From assembly GCA_028095005.1 (NCBI GenBank), contig CM051463.1, positions 3,456,295 to 3,520,294 on the forward strand: 64,000 bases of DNA. The letters run 5' to 3'. The first letter of the stretch is position 1; every line of letters begins with the position of its first letter. This document shows, in pieces, positions 46,947 through 59,212 of this stretch. Below the pieces are notes generated by a model, which was not told the DNA's origin, did no database searches, and worked only from the letters and a program-made list of their open reading frames with translations. The DNA is from Rhynchospora pubera. Taxonomy: Eukaryota > Streptophyta > Magnoliopsida > Poales > Cyperaceae. Position numbers and translations under genes: made by a program.

Positions 46947-48344
46947 CCTGAATCCGGATTATATGATTTGTCATGTAACTTTTTAGTATAATGCATCACA
47001 TCAATTTGTCAATCAAGGTGTTACTTGGATATTGTTGCAAGTTTCTGGGATACTGGTATAGACTTATTTGACTCTCTGATATTTTTGTTTCTATAATATA
47101 CTTTTATTCAAGATAAATAACATGCATGGTGACAATTTCATTCATAATGATTAGACAATGGTCCATTTAAGATTGACAGATTTTTCATTTGTAAACTTTT
47201 TGGAAAAGAGATGTAATGGCTGAAAAATGACCTCTGGTAGTAACTAAGATTAAGGGAAAGTACCAATTCAGACTTAATTTTAATGGGAGATGGCACATAG
47301 TGTCAGTAACCACATATGTGGCAGGATCCCAACAAAATTTCCTAATATCTTATTGAACGACGACATCGGTTTACATATTATCGAGATTGAATCACATACC
47401 TTGATACTTATATTTTGTTATCTACATATTCTGTATATCTAGCCTTCCTTTCAGTAAAGCCACATAGTATTAAATACAGGGATAATCCAGCCTAAATTTA
47501 GAGTATTCATTTAATTAATTTTCCTATTAAATACTGTATCAGTAATAGGAAACTTTACATGATGAAAAAACTGGTAATTCTCATGTTTGCAATTACACCT
47601 AGCAGCTATCCCCAAAGATTAAATCAATCAATGATACAAGAGATGCTCAAATTGCTGCTAATTTTGCATATTTGGCAAGAGATACTCAAGGTACTCTAAC
47701 ATATACTTCCATTAAATTGTACTTGTGAGCAAATAAAATACTCAAATTGATGCTAATTTTGCATATTCGTTGGCAAGAGATACTCGATTACACCTGCTTG
47801 TGTTGATTTCGCTTGATTTGCGCTTGCAATATCCGGAAACATATTGTACTTGTGACCAAATAAAATACAACGACTACTTAAGTTGCAATTTAATGGAAGT
47901 ATATGTTAGAGTACCTTTTTTGAATTCAATGAATTGTATTGAATTCCCAAGAAGGAAGCCAAGTCATCATTTTGGCACAGGAATATTGAAATAAAATTTT
48001 TATTAAATCTTATTTTCTCTGATCCTTTTTGAATGAAATCCATGCTGCTGGACCTCTCCACCAGTTTCGCTTTTGAGTAAAGCAAATAAATCTGGGCCGA
48101 GATACCTATACTAATTCTCGGGCCCAAAATCGTATTTAGCGAGTATCTGTATCTTCGTATTTTTAATCTTTACAATATTTTAATTTTTTTAAAATTTACA
48201 ACTAAAAAATTATTAATTCAATTTAATAATTTTAAATTAATTAATTTGATCATTTTGAAAAAAAAAACATAATCCGATTAAATCTGTGATTTCAATAAAT
48301 ATATTAATTTAAAATCAGTCGGTCTAAAAAAAACAGCATATCCC
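46947..48344. other. spacer between the two eIF2-alpha genes
   Basis: AT-rich. It has a local direct duplication (AGAGATGCTCAAATTGCTGC... at 47640 and ATACTCAAATTGATGC... at 47740) and an inverted pair described separately. No gene. Confidence 0.5.
47691..47917. repeat. 30-bp inverted repeat pair
   Basis: GGTACTCTAACATATACTTC (from 47691) recurs inverted as GAAGTATATGTTAGAGTACC (ending 47917), extended over about 30 bases to ATTAAATTG / CAATTTAAT. The 170-base loop has no other feature. Confidence 0.8.
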
Positions 48345-48523
48345 AACTTGTCCCCCACTCTACCGGGTCCGTATCCTCTACCGTTAAATCTAATCTCGAC
48401 GGTTAAAATTTTTCGGACCTATCAATCTGGTTACATGCACGGGCTCCTTTAACCGTTGAAATTAGATCTAACGATTCAGATCATAAGTCGGCACTCTCTA
48501 CCAAATGTGATTCGCACTCTACC
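48345..48523 (+). repeat. repeat family with conserved core, copy C
   Basis: GACGGTTAAAATTTTTCGGA then CCTATCAATCTGGTTACATG and CACGGGCTCC matches the core of copies A and B. The two halves are partly complementary (CCGTTAAATCTAATCTCGAC / CCGTTGAAATTAGATCTAAC). It ends about 80 bases before the eIF2-alpha leader. Confidence 0.65.
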
Positions 48524-48580
48524 TAAAAAAAAAAAACAAAAACAAAACAAAACCCAAAAAAAAAAAAAAAAAACTTGTCA

Positions 48581-48633
48581 CTTCTCCTCTCTTCTCTCCT
48601 CTCTCGCATTTTGTAAACCCTAACCCTAAACCC
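48581..48633 (+). promoter_or_regulatory. CT-rich tract and telo-box of eIF2-alpha
   Basis: CTTCTCCTCTCTTCTCTCCT is followed by TAAACCCTAACCCTAAACCC (48614-48633). The telo-box AAACCCTAA is a known element of plant genes for the translation machinery, usually near the start site. It lies 24-43 bases before the start codon, so it may be within the 5' untranslated region. Confidence 0.75.
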
Positions 48634-48656
48634 AACAACCGAAGCAAGCAGCAGGC

Positions 48657-51600
48657 ATGGCGAGTCCGAATCTAGAGTGTCGGATGTACGAGGCGAAGTA
48701 CCCGGAGGTGGACATGGCGGTGATGATCCAGGTGAAGCACATCGCCGAGATGGGTGCGTACGTGTCGCTCTTGGAGTACAACAACATCGAAGGCATGATT
48801 CTCTTCTCCGAGCTCTCGCGCCGCCGCATCCGCTCCGTGTCCTCCCTCATCAAGGTCGGCCGCCAGGAGCCCGCTATCGTTCTCCGCGTCGACAAGTTCG
48901 CCCGCTTCCTCTTTTCCTTTCTTTTCTTTTCTTTTTTTTCATTTTCTCTGAATTATTATTGAAATACCAAACATGGAACAGGGAGAAGGGATACATTGAT
49001 TTGTCAAAGAGGAGGGTGTCGGAGGAGGATGTCCAGGCGTGCGAGGAGCGCTACAATAAGTCCAAGCTGGTCCACTCCATCATGCGCCACGTCGCAGAGA
49101 CCCTCTCCATTGACCTGGAGGACCTCTATACCACAATTGCCTGGCCTTTGTACAGCAAGTACGGCCATGCCTACGAGGCCTTTAAGTTGATTGTCTCCGA
49201 TCCCGACTCCATCCTTGATTCACTCACGAAGGAAGTAAAGGAAGCCGGTCCTGATGCTGAAGAGGTAACAAAGGTGGTGCCAGCAGTAACGGAGGAGGTC
49301 AAGGATGCTCTGGTCAAGAACATAAGGCGCAGGATGACGCCACAGCCTGTCAAAATCCGTGCTGATGTCGAGATCAGATGCTACCAGTTTGATGGTGTGC
49401 TCCACATACAGGTTTGTATTCTTTTGCTCATTTTTAATTTGATGTCTTCTGTATGTACAAGGGTTGCCATGTTGTTGTCTTTTAGAACATTTCTTTTGGT
49501 TGAATTAGGGTTTCACTAATCTTTGATCTAGATAAATATAGTGCTAATATCTAATTAATTAACATTTGTTTAGTGACTGCAATGGTCTGTGGAAAATTAA
49601 CTCCAGGTCAGTCAAGTAACATGTTATTTGGGTCATGTATTATGCAGACTTTAGTATCTGCCTTCCTGCCACTATATATTGAAATCTATTCGTTTTAACC
49701 AATTTTGGTTTGATTTATGTCAGAATCCTCGATTAAAGTGTGTTTTCTAGATTAACCCAAAGTCCTTTGTGGAGCAATGAGCTACTTTACAAGCCAAATT
49801 TTAATTCAAAGAACAATCGGAAATGATATATACCATCCAACAAAAAACCATCCAACCATCCAATATGTCAGAAGCCAGAAATGCGCTTAAAAATTCGAAT
49901 TTCCGCATGATGACGTCAGCAAGACACGTGCTGACGTCAGCACAAATTTTTTGACCAATTTTCGAAAATTTTTTGGTGCTGACGTCATCAAATGTACTGA
50001 TTTAAGGGTTCGGTTAAATGCTTTAAGGGATGAATTAAAGTGTGTAAGTGTTCAGTTAGATGCACTAATAATTTGAATTTTTAGTTTTTGGGTTCCCTTA
50101 AATTCCTTAAGGGATTATTTAAAAGCATGTATGTGTTCAGTTAGATGCACTAATAATTTGAAATTTTTGTTTTTTTGTTCAGTTAAATACGTTAAGAGAT
50201 GAACTTAAAGTGTCTATGTGTTTAGTTAGCTACAGCCAAAATTTGATTTCGTAGTTTTTGTGTTTAGTTTAACTATTTGAGGGTCAATTAAAATTGTTTA
50301 TATGTTCAGTTAGATGCGCTCGTAATATGACGTTTTAATAACCATACAATAAAGTAAACAATAATCATTTATTAAGAATACTATCCATTATTTGAACAAA
50401 CTTAACAATTCTTATAATAATAACATCTATTAATAATAACACAAATTCTACATAATTTTAACCACTACAAGCTAAACACACTTCATCAAGTCCTCCTTCG
50501 ATTCCTTTCGCACAACTCTTCTCACCTACACAAACAAAAATAAAATACAATTAAGTTCAATTACTAATTAAGTGCCATAATAATATTTAATCCTTTCAGG
50601 TTCTGTGAGTTTTTTAAAAATATATAATGAAACAAGATGATCCTTTAGAGAACTGAACAATATAATGAAACAAGATCATTCTTAACTCACTTAAGAAAGA
50701 GTTAAGTTCTTACCAAACAGGGCCATAGTTGTTAAAATTAGATCAAGAGAATAACTTCCTGGTGCTTCCGAAATTAAAGATAACCATTTTAACTATTGCT
50801 TAAAGGCCAAACAACCCTTACCAGTAATCCTAGCAATATAACCAGTACAAACCTTACCAATGAAGCACAACTAGAAACAAAAGAAAAGAAAACTCAATCA
50901 AAACTTACCCTACACCTAGAAATACTAGGCACCAGGTTTACAAAAAAGAAAAATTAAAAATTAAGAAGGAGCCTTCCGAATGAGGCTATACGTCTAAAAT
51001 AACAAAAGGTTTTGCTAGATTTTGGAAAAAGATAAAGGAAAGATAGAAATAAACAGAAGCCAAGAAGTTTCTTCTCAAATTGTATGCCGATTCATATTCA
51101 CTTCAGACTCTTAAAATTGAGAAAAGATAGAAGTTAGAAAAAGATTAAAAGAGATATGGGTACAGTATTATACCAATTGTTCGGTGTTTGTCTCCAAAAT
51201 TGATGACTGTGCCATAGATGAAGACAAAAGTAAAACGGTGGGGTTGGATTTTTATAGCAAAAGAGAAGCGGAAAGGGTAGAAGGGTCTACAAGTTTTCCG
51301 CCGTTCTCCACTGGCGAAATCGTGGGAAATTTCATGATCGCGGCTGACTGTCCGTTCCGATCATCAGATCTTGAAGAAGAAGAAGAGGCGCCTGTTGGAG
51401 CGGAAAATGGGACAGAAAAAAGGACGCGTCTAGGTTTTATATTCGGCGATTGTTTGGATGGTTGGATGGTAATTGGTTGGATGGTAAATACCAATTACCA
51501 AGAACAATTGTGCTGAAATGCAGTATGTTGTATGTAATTGGCATTTTGTAGCTTCGTTGGGTTGTGTTTTGAATTGCTTCATTCAACTTATTGATGCTTT

Positions 51601-52990
51601 TTATTTTTTTATCTCAGAAAGCTATGAGGAAAGCAGAATCTGTGGGAAATGATGATTGTCCAGTGAAGATAAAACTGGTGGCAGCTCCTCTGTATGTTTT
51701 AACCACTCAGACACTTGACAAGGTTTTAACCTCTCTGCATTGCAAATTCTTGATTGTATTGCAAAGCTTATACAATAATAGAACAAATCTTCATTTTGGT
51801 TATTTATTTCCAACAGAATTTTTTTGCATCATTTATGATTTACCTTATATCACCGAATAGTTCTTAGTTAATATTATTTGAGAACAATTACAAGTGAACC
51901 TAGACAAATGAAGAACAAGTTAAACCATAGTAACCAATGACAGCCAGTAAGCTAAAACTTGAGCTGATACTTGTGGACCTTTACCATTACTGAATGGGTT
52001 AAAATTTAGTTCCCGGTAACTTTTTTTTCTTTACCTTATTTTTATATGATTTGAACTCTCGGGTGGTGGCCCAAATTATGTAACTAAAGTATAATTGAAA
52101 AGACATGTAAAGAGCAAAAGAGCTAAAACAACAATAGAGCTAGCAAAATAATGCCAAAATGTAAGAATTGACTGGTTTAGACCTACCATTGTAGTATTGA
52201 CATTGATTCACAGTTGTATGCATTCAAATTATTATGGGTACCCTCAACTATTGCAAATTTTGATTTCATTGTCCAGCAGTAGATATTATATGTTAAACTA
52301 GGCTTTAATTGAATGCTGTCAAAAGCTAATATTAAATTTCTATGGAATTTTGACACCAAGGTTAATGATCTCAGTCTTGGTTATGCTATTTTTTTGTTAT
52401 CTTCACCAGATATTTTTCACGTTTAATTATGTTGAGGATTTGTTCATAATGTGCAGAACCAAGGGATATCAGTTCTGACAAATGCAATCAAAGCGTGCTC
52501 AGAAGAGATAGAGAAACACAAGGGAAAGCTCATAGTAAAGGAGGCTGCTAGAGCTGTAAGTTCACTTCTGTAGTCCCTACGATTCTTTTTAGAAATTTTA
52601 GGGATTAAATACCAGTAGAGGTGGCAGCTCTGCTAGCTGGGTTACAGTTCATTTCAGGTTTTGATTCATTTTTTATGGTTAGACTGGAGATCAGGGTCAG
52701 GATTCAGACCCAAGGTTTCTGTGGTTGCTCTTTTCTTAGAATAGACCTGATTTAATTGTTATCCTGGCTTCAGTTCGACACTGTTCTGAAGTGTCAGGTT
52801 GAATCTGCAAATACCGGCGACCTTTCATTTATTTACTTCTTTTATAATGTAGGTGAGTGAGCGTGAAGACAAGTTATTGGCCGAGCAAATGGAGAAGATG
52901 CGGCTACAAAATGAGGAGGTTGATGGTGATGAGGACAGTGAGGAGGAAGACACTGGCATGGGTGATGCGGACTTTGAGGATGAAAACTAA
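48657..52990 (+). CDS. eIF2A (eIF2-alpha): eukaryotic translation initiation factor 2 subunit alpha
   Basis: Five exons (48657-48895, 48982-49411, 51618-51722, 52457-52555, 52853-52990) give 336 residues in frame. eIF2-alpha is the regulatory subunit of the eIF2-GTP-Met-tRNAi ternary complex in the cytosol. The S1 domain is at about 15-88 ([39 protein letters not shown]), with the kinase target [10 protein letters not shown] intact; Ser54 here equals mammalian Ser51, the GCN2 site. The helical domain follows ([33 protein letters not shown]). The C-terminal domain ([54 protein letters not shown]) ends in an acidic tail ([20 protein letters not shown]). Intron 2 (2.2 kb) holds a TIR element. 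The exon 1 donor (CAA|GTTCGC) is unusual but gives the conserved VDKEKGYID junction. Confidence 0.95.
49908..49990. repeat. nested palindromes with TGACGTCA cores
   Basis: TGATGACGTCAGCA (49908-49921) and TGCTGACGTCATCA (49977-49990) are perfect inverted copies. Between them GTGCTGACGTCAGCAC (49928-49943) is a perfect 16-base palindrome. TGACGTCA is the CRE / bZIP (TGA-factor-like) recognition word. It lies in the intron element. Confidence 0.85.
50036..50335 (+). repeat. ~85-bp tandem repeat, about 3.5 copies
   Basis: Units start near 50036, 50120, 50206 and 50291. Each has (A)AAGTGT.TATGTGTTCAGTTAG, ATGCACTAATAATTTGAA and TTAAGGGAT-type segments, increasingly diverged to the right. Confidence 0.75.
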
Positions 52991-53847
52991 TGAGGTTTCT
53001 GATTAAGTTTCTGCCTTTTTTCCTCAGATGATAGTGCCGTTTTACTTTTGAGATGAGAGTCATCAGTTTATTTTTTTTTTGGCCCCTAGTATTTTTCTAG
53101 CTGATTATGTTTTTCTGTATTGTTTGGTATTCTAAAGGTGTGCTGTGAAAGAGAATTTTGGTTTTCACTGCACAACTTTGTGTTTGAACGCTTCTATAGT
53201 TGATTTTTCGGTGGCAGACTTTTCAGGTTTTGATCCAGGTAAACATATGCACAGCACTAAAAAAAAAACTATCAAAGGACGAGAAATTATTAACTCAATC
53301 TGTTGCGTAAAGGATATGAATAAGACGTACAACGGTACAAGCAGAAGCAATTATAGTCAGGCCGCCACAACTCGAAAGGAAAATATGCAAGATAGATGCT
53401 TTCATCGAACTTCATTATTTTAAGTTCCGTTATCTAAGCAATTCACCATATCATATCCACATTAAATTTTGTAAACCTAAACCCAAACAAGATGCTATGA
53501 TGTTATAATGTGAATTCCATTATTTTTACTACGATCGAAACAAGATAGTTCATTTATCTGTTCTACAAATGAATTCCATTCTTTACATATAACCAGTACA
53601 TTTAAAGGAAAGAAGAGAACCTGAAAATATCGACATACAAGAAATTGAATCCCATCCCTAATAAGCTGAACAAAAATTAACAGCTACCCCCCACTACAAA
53701 ATTCTTTTATTTTTTTTATTTTTAGTTCAATGCTAATCATGTTTGAATATACAACTGAAATATTTATTCCTTCATACAAAATCATTTCAGCCAAACAGCA
53801 GCAAGAACAAAGAGAGAATTGGAGGGAAGGGGAATACTAGTAATGGT

Positions 53848-56800
53848 CTAAGCAGAGTCTGATACAGCCAAGAAAGATTTAGCCAAGGAGAAGCAGGATT
53901 CCTTTTGTTTCTTGTATTCATTGTAGCGCAAGAAGAAATATCCCAAATAATCAAACTCAATTGTCGATACATTTGCCTGCATTTTAGTGGAATTGAGCTC
54001 AATTATTAGTTTATTACTAAGACTTTTGTGTTTGCTCCAAGGTTGGCCTGCAACCGTAATAGGATAAATTATACCGATAACATCCCATTCTTGATACAGA
54101 TGAGCCATATTTCATGTGTATATCTCTCTAATTACTATTAGTCTTGATGATTATATCAAAGCATGTGAATATATAAAATTCTGTAGAATGAAATTTCATA
54201 CCACTTGCTACTTTTGTTTGATCCTGATTCTTTTCTTCTCTTTGCACTTTTGATTTTGGTTTTGCTTGGAAAATTGCAGTATAGAAACTACCATCAAATT
54301 TAGAGCTATCTAATAACCAGATTCTAGTTCAATATAGATATACTTCAGGATCCAAGTCAAAAAATTTAGAGAACCACAAAGTGGCCCAAAAGTACCTGGA
54401 TAAGTGCCCAGAGAGCCCAGTAGATATGTGAAGTCAAGCGAAAGGTGTTTGTCTCGACATAAAGTGCCTTAAGTTCACTCTCTGGCACCTAAATGTGATA
54501 TGATAATAATAAAAATTATAGCAACATCTAGGCAAGACAAAAAAAGTCCTTTTAGAAAATAGGTAGGAGGGGGGGGGGGAGAAAGTAATAATCTTTCCTG
54601 GTACTACCATTGCCTTTTCTTTTCTTTTTTTAATTAATTTTAAGTAACTTTTGATGTTCTTTCAACATAAAGACCTGTGCTTAATCCCACAATTAAGAAG
54701 AAACTTGAAGTCAAATAATATTGTCATTCAGGTTAAAGAAAAAGAAAATTTCAATGTCAAATTAAATATTTCACATTCCTTGTGAAAGTACAACATCCAT
54801 GCAAAGGATTCATAGAATAATTGGAGTAAAACACAACAACCAAAGAGGAAGCAAGAAGGATCCAAGCAAATGACACAACTAGAATAAATTAATGCATGCA
54901 TTTAGTTAATATTTGCAATGTCCATTACTTTCAATCATCTATACCCAATAAATACAACCTTTTGTTCATTTTTATTTGGGTTTTTCTTCAGGGATATAAT
55001 TGTACGACTGTAGGTAAATTAGTGATCTGTTAAACTTAGATTGATATACAAATTGACAGAACACATCTTTCAGATTTATAATGTTCCTTGCACTTCTTTC
55101 TAAACGGAACTTAATTATCTACAAAGGGATGTCGCAATTTGTTTTTTCCTTTGAACATGTCAAGGACAACCTTTGTGGATAATCAACCTAAAATATATAA
55201 GCCCACAATGCTTCCTCCATAAAAAAAAAAGCACAAAAAAGACAAATAAATAAATAAATGCACCTACCACTTGCGGGTTATCAGGCTTCAAGTAATTCCT
55301 GAAGAAATGGTACTGTGCTTCCTTATTCGGATACCTGAAGTGGAATTTGCAAATTATCATTGATTATAAATAGCCTCTCAAACTTTGGGTTATATACTTC
55401 AAAATAATTACTACTTTTAGAACTTACAGGTTGTAGTCACAGTCAAAACCAGCATATTCATTGAAATGATTCCCAATGTCATGTCCTCTGTAGCTATATG
55501 AGCCATACTCGAAGTCTATGAAGTAAAGTTTACCTAACCAAATAGTGATTATGACAAAGCAAAGTTACTCTTAATAGGAAAGTAAAAATGGAACTGCACA
55601 ATTTATGGAAGCAAACCCGCATTTAAATTGAGAGTTAATAGCTCAAATGAAGCTTGATTGCAGTCTCGACTCTTAATTAAGCCTCACAAGGAAGCTTAAT
55701 TGAGGCCTAATTGCACAATTAAAGCACCATTGAGGCTTTAACTGCTCAAAAGAAAAAAAAATGCAATACTGTTTAAAGAGTGGACAGTATTACCTTGTGA
55801 GTCATTCAGCATAATATTTCCAGAAAGCAAATCATTGTGTGCAAACACCGTGGGAGAATTCAACAGAGAAGTAAGATCCTGTCAACCAATCAAAAACAGA
55901 TTAACAAGCAAATACAAACTAGCACAAAAAACAAAGAATAAAAAAAAAAACAAAGATTAGTAGTACCTTAAGTTCGTTGACATGCTTGTGAATCTCGATG
56001 AAAGATATTTTTTCATATATGGACTGTTTTTCGTCATCATCAAACTTGAGCTTTTCAGCTGAAACAAAATATTAGTTTCGTTTCTCAATTCAACATTAGT
56101 TAATAAAAAAAATGCAAAGAGTACAAAAATAATCGCCCAAGGGCCATATAGAACCTTAACATATTTAACAATGACTATAATTAAATTCTTACCTTCTTTA
56201 AGAAACCTGAAAATGTCATTCCATAACTGGGGCTCCTTGGATGTAGGTATGTCAACCTGGTGGAATCTCCGAAGCTCCTTTGCAATTTCAGAGGCTATTT
56301 TAGGGTTTCTCATGTCTAAACATTTTTCAAATGTGAATAATTAGGTATGAAGTTAAACTTCTATGAAAGGCAAAAAAATAAGGAAAATTTTTTTTTTCCC
56401 ACACAATCAACAGGGATAAAAACTTCTTGACTGTTCTTACAGATAGCTATAAAACTTAAATTCTATTTACATCTAGCACTAGGATAATATTATTATTATT
56501 AAGAATCCGTAAAATGTCAACATGAATTAAAAATTGTAAATCTACTAATTTTTAGTAAACTTAAGTTAGCTTCATGTTCAGTTTCACATAAAAAATGCAC
56601 TGAGGAAACCTATTTGAATGTATAATATGAAGATCTCAGTAAAATTAGTCATGTTAAACTCGTTTTTTTATTTCAATCAATTTTGATTATGATAGTTGCA
56701 TGTCATTTTCTTGTAGAACCAAAATAATTAAATGTCAGAAGAAAGCATGAGACTTTTCAAAAGGTACTGGGCTTTAATTTTTCAAAAAGAAGAAGAATAC

Positions 56801-58154
56801 GTCACCTGAAGGTTCAAGTGTTCGAGCATCAATGAAGGACTGCACCATTCCATTTGAAAATACACCGAGCAATTTAGCACCAAACCCTGCTGCTGACAGA
56901 TGAGGTAGAGCCTGACAAATGTAACAAATTCTTGTAGTGATGAATAGAAATGTTTTAAGGTTTCTTTTGCCAGACAACGCGACTTATCAAGTTATCAGTA
57001 CCATTCTACCCCTGCCCTCTACCCTCACTCAAAAAACAAAAAGGGAAAGAAGGAGAAGACACTTTATACTAGTTGGCATAGATATCGTGCCTCAATCAGA
57101 CCATAACAATTTAGCTACAGGGGATTTCTGTGATAACATAAAATGTTTATACCGATCTCATTTACTAGCAAGCACCCAAAATATGTATGAGTTATCCCCT
57201 ATAACTCCAAGGTTTGACATAGAGGGTAGGTGAAACTACATTTCATTAAATATTGATAATTGTGCCCCTCACTCCAAAGCCCTTTGTTTGTGTAAGCTGT
57301 AAGTCAGGTCAAACAAAAAATTATGTCATCGGGTTTCTATCAAGCTCATCTGATAGTTTGCCAAAAGCTTCTTCCTTTTTTTTTTAAAGTATCTACTTAG
57401 TCAAAAAGTTATTTTCAATAGTACAAAAAACATAAACAATGCTCACCTGTAACTCCCTTTTACGATCAATAACTAAATCAGTGTTTGGGCCATACAACCG
57501 AACTGTGATTACAGATTCATTCAAACAATCTTCTTGCACACAAACCTTCAACACTGAATGAAAAAAGCAAAATAAATTTATGTCCAAAATTTGTAAACTT
57601 GCACATTGATAAGAAATGACAAATATTTAATTGAAAAATCAAGCAGAATCATATAAAACTATGCAGCAAGATTAAAATGATTTCATATCTTTGTACAAAG
57701 AACATACAGAGGTTTGTAATGCCGCCAGAAACTTTCTCAATGGCGAAGCATGAGCTGTCAAGTGAGGACCACTTTGGAAACAATTCCTTCAACAAATGAC
57801 TGCAACGAACGATAATAAGTAAGGTTAAATTTGAGATAACTTGTCGATTTAGAATTGTACAAAATTTCTCTTTCTACATGTCCTAATTTAGAATTTCAAA
57901 TTCGACCCAAAACAAACATTGTTCAAAATCATTCATTGAAGGTCCCGGGGAGCGGGCCCCGGTGAAAGCGAAAGAGGAGAAGAAGAGAAGAGAGAGGGGA
58001 GAGGGGAGGGAAAGGAAACTAACAGGATGTGAGGTGTCATGAGGTGGAGAGGGAGAGAGATGTCGATGGAGACGGGCGAGGAAGGGACGGAGGGGACACC
58101 TGGCGCCTCTTCCATGGCGGAGACTGGATCCCAGATCCTTCCTTCAGCTCCCAT
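53848..58154 (-). CDS. ethanolamine kinase (EMB1187-like)
   Basis: Eleven exons (58154-58024, 57799-57708, 57553-57447, 56911-56806, 56315-56193, 56058-55967, 55878-55794, 55533-55428, 55334-55268, 54488-54396, 53976-53848) join to 376 residues, all with GT-AG introns and consistent phases. The enzyme phosphorylates ethanolamine with ATP, first step of the CDP-ethanolamine route to phosphatidylethanolamine in the cytosol. Landmarks: EKVSGGITNLLLKV, VRLYGPNTDLVIDRKREL, LSAAGFGAKLLGVFSNGMVQ, Brenner loop HNDLLSGN (about 231-238, catalytic Asp), IDFEYGSYSYRGHDIGNHF (about 251-269, Mg-binding), C-terminal FDYLGYFFLRYNEYKKQKES. The N-terminal 43 residues are variable. A Met start inside a CT-rich leader agrees with family starts (MGA...IW). 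Ethanolamine rather than choline kinase is inferred from overall resemblance to plant EMB1187. Confidence 0.94.
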
Positions 58155-58173
58155 GGCTTAGTTCTTAGCTCCG

Positions 58174-58206
58174 ACGAGAGAGAGAGAGAGAGAGAGAGAA
58201 AAAGAG
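58174..58206 (-). promoter_or_regulatory. CT-repeat leader of the ethanolamine kinase gene
   Basis: A GA repeat on the plus strand (CT on the coding strand) 20 bases before the start codon, typical of plant 5' untranslated regions and core promoters. Confidence 0.6.
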
Positions 58207-59209
58207 AGGAGAAGTGAGAAGCTTTGGATTCACAAACAGCGAACGCCAGCGACTCTTCCGAGATATTAATAGCAACGGAAATGAAATGCAGAATCCTGGA
58301 GATTTTTACGGGATTGACCCTTTGAATATGGGAAATTAGTTTACGTTGACTGTTTTGGCAGTTCTACCCATAATCTGTCGATTTTTTGCATTCAAGATTT
58401 TGACTCTGGGAGATGGTGGTTATCCTTGCCTTACAACTGAAGTTTTGTCGCATCAATAGAAAGGGAAATTTAGAGAGGACTGAAAATGACTAGTTTAGGG
58501 GTCAATAAAAAAAATGTTAAAATTTGATAGGTGTCTCCTATTTTCTTTGAGGGAAAGAAAATGAGAAAAGTTTCTAACACATGGGAGAATTTTATCAAAG
58601 GTTTGAGTAAGTGGCATTGTGGCTGCCACAAATTCAATCTTAATATATATATTTTATTAGATACACAGCTGATTATTTTAATAAAGAGTTTAGATATAGT
58701 TGCTTTTTCGAAATCTTTGGTAGTGGTTATCAATTTTTATAAGTTAAACATACACATAATTGTTGCCACCTATATACAGTTAATTTGAAGTTTAAAGCTT
58801 ATTTTACCAAACCTTTTATAAAATATCCATTTATTTTAAAGTATCAGATACATTGTTCGCTATCTTACAAATACATACTTAATTATTATATATTTGACTA
58901 TTTATATTTTTCGAAAAATATTAATCAAAATAAGCCCTAGAGTAGTTTAAATTTTTTAAAAAAAAATTGACAAAACTATACTGTTCCGTTTCTTAAATTG
59001 ACTGCGCATTTTAAAATATCCGATTGTTTGATTGTATTTTCCTCTTTTTTTTTCTTTTATGGAAAGAGTACACGGAAATTTTTATGGGATTGCCTCAAAG
59101 ACCGAAATTAATTAATATAAAAATTTAGACAGAAAAAATTTTAATATACAGAATTATTATTTTTTTTTAATAAGAAGAAAGTTCCAACGCGTTTTAGAAG
59201 AGCGTTTAG
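58207..59209. other. intergenic stretch without recognisable gene
   Basis: AT-rich, probably contains the ethanolamine kinase promoter at its left end. No TATA box stands out. Confidence 0.4.
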
Positions 59210-59212
59210 CAA

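Larger units (their letters stand above)
49831..51486. mobile_element. non-autonomous TIR element in eIF2-alpha intron 2
   Basis: Ends TACCATCCAACAAAAAACCA and TGGTAATTGGTTGGATGGTA are inverted repeats over about 33 bases built of CCATCCAAC words. The 1.66-kb interior has a CRE-like hairpin, 85-bp tandem repeats, and near the right end a GC-richer block (51184-51460) open on both strands (110 residues plus, 80 minus) that may be a captured gene piece. No transposase. A target duplication could not be settled. Confidence 0.65.

Noticed and set aside
47770..48127. Short frames between the two eIF2-alpha genes
   Set aside because: No conserved features; region is built of local duplications.
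51252..51516. Overlapping frames on both strands in the eIF2-alpha intron, possibly a small gene
   Set aside because: Inside a TIR element and without recognisable domain; kept only as a possible captured piece.
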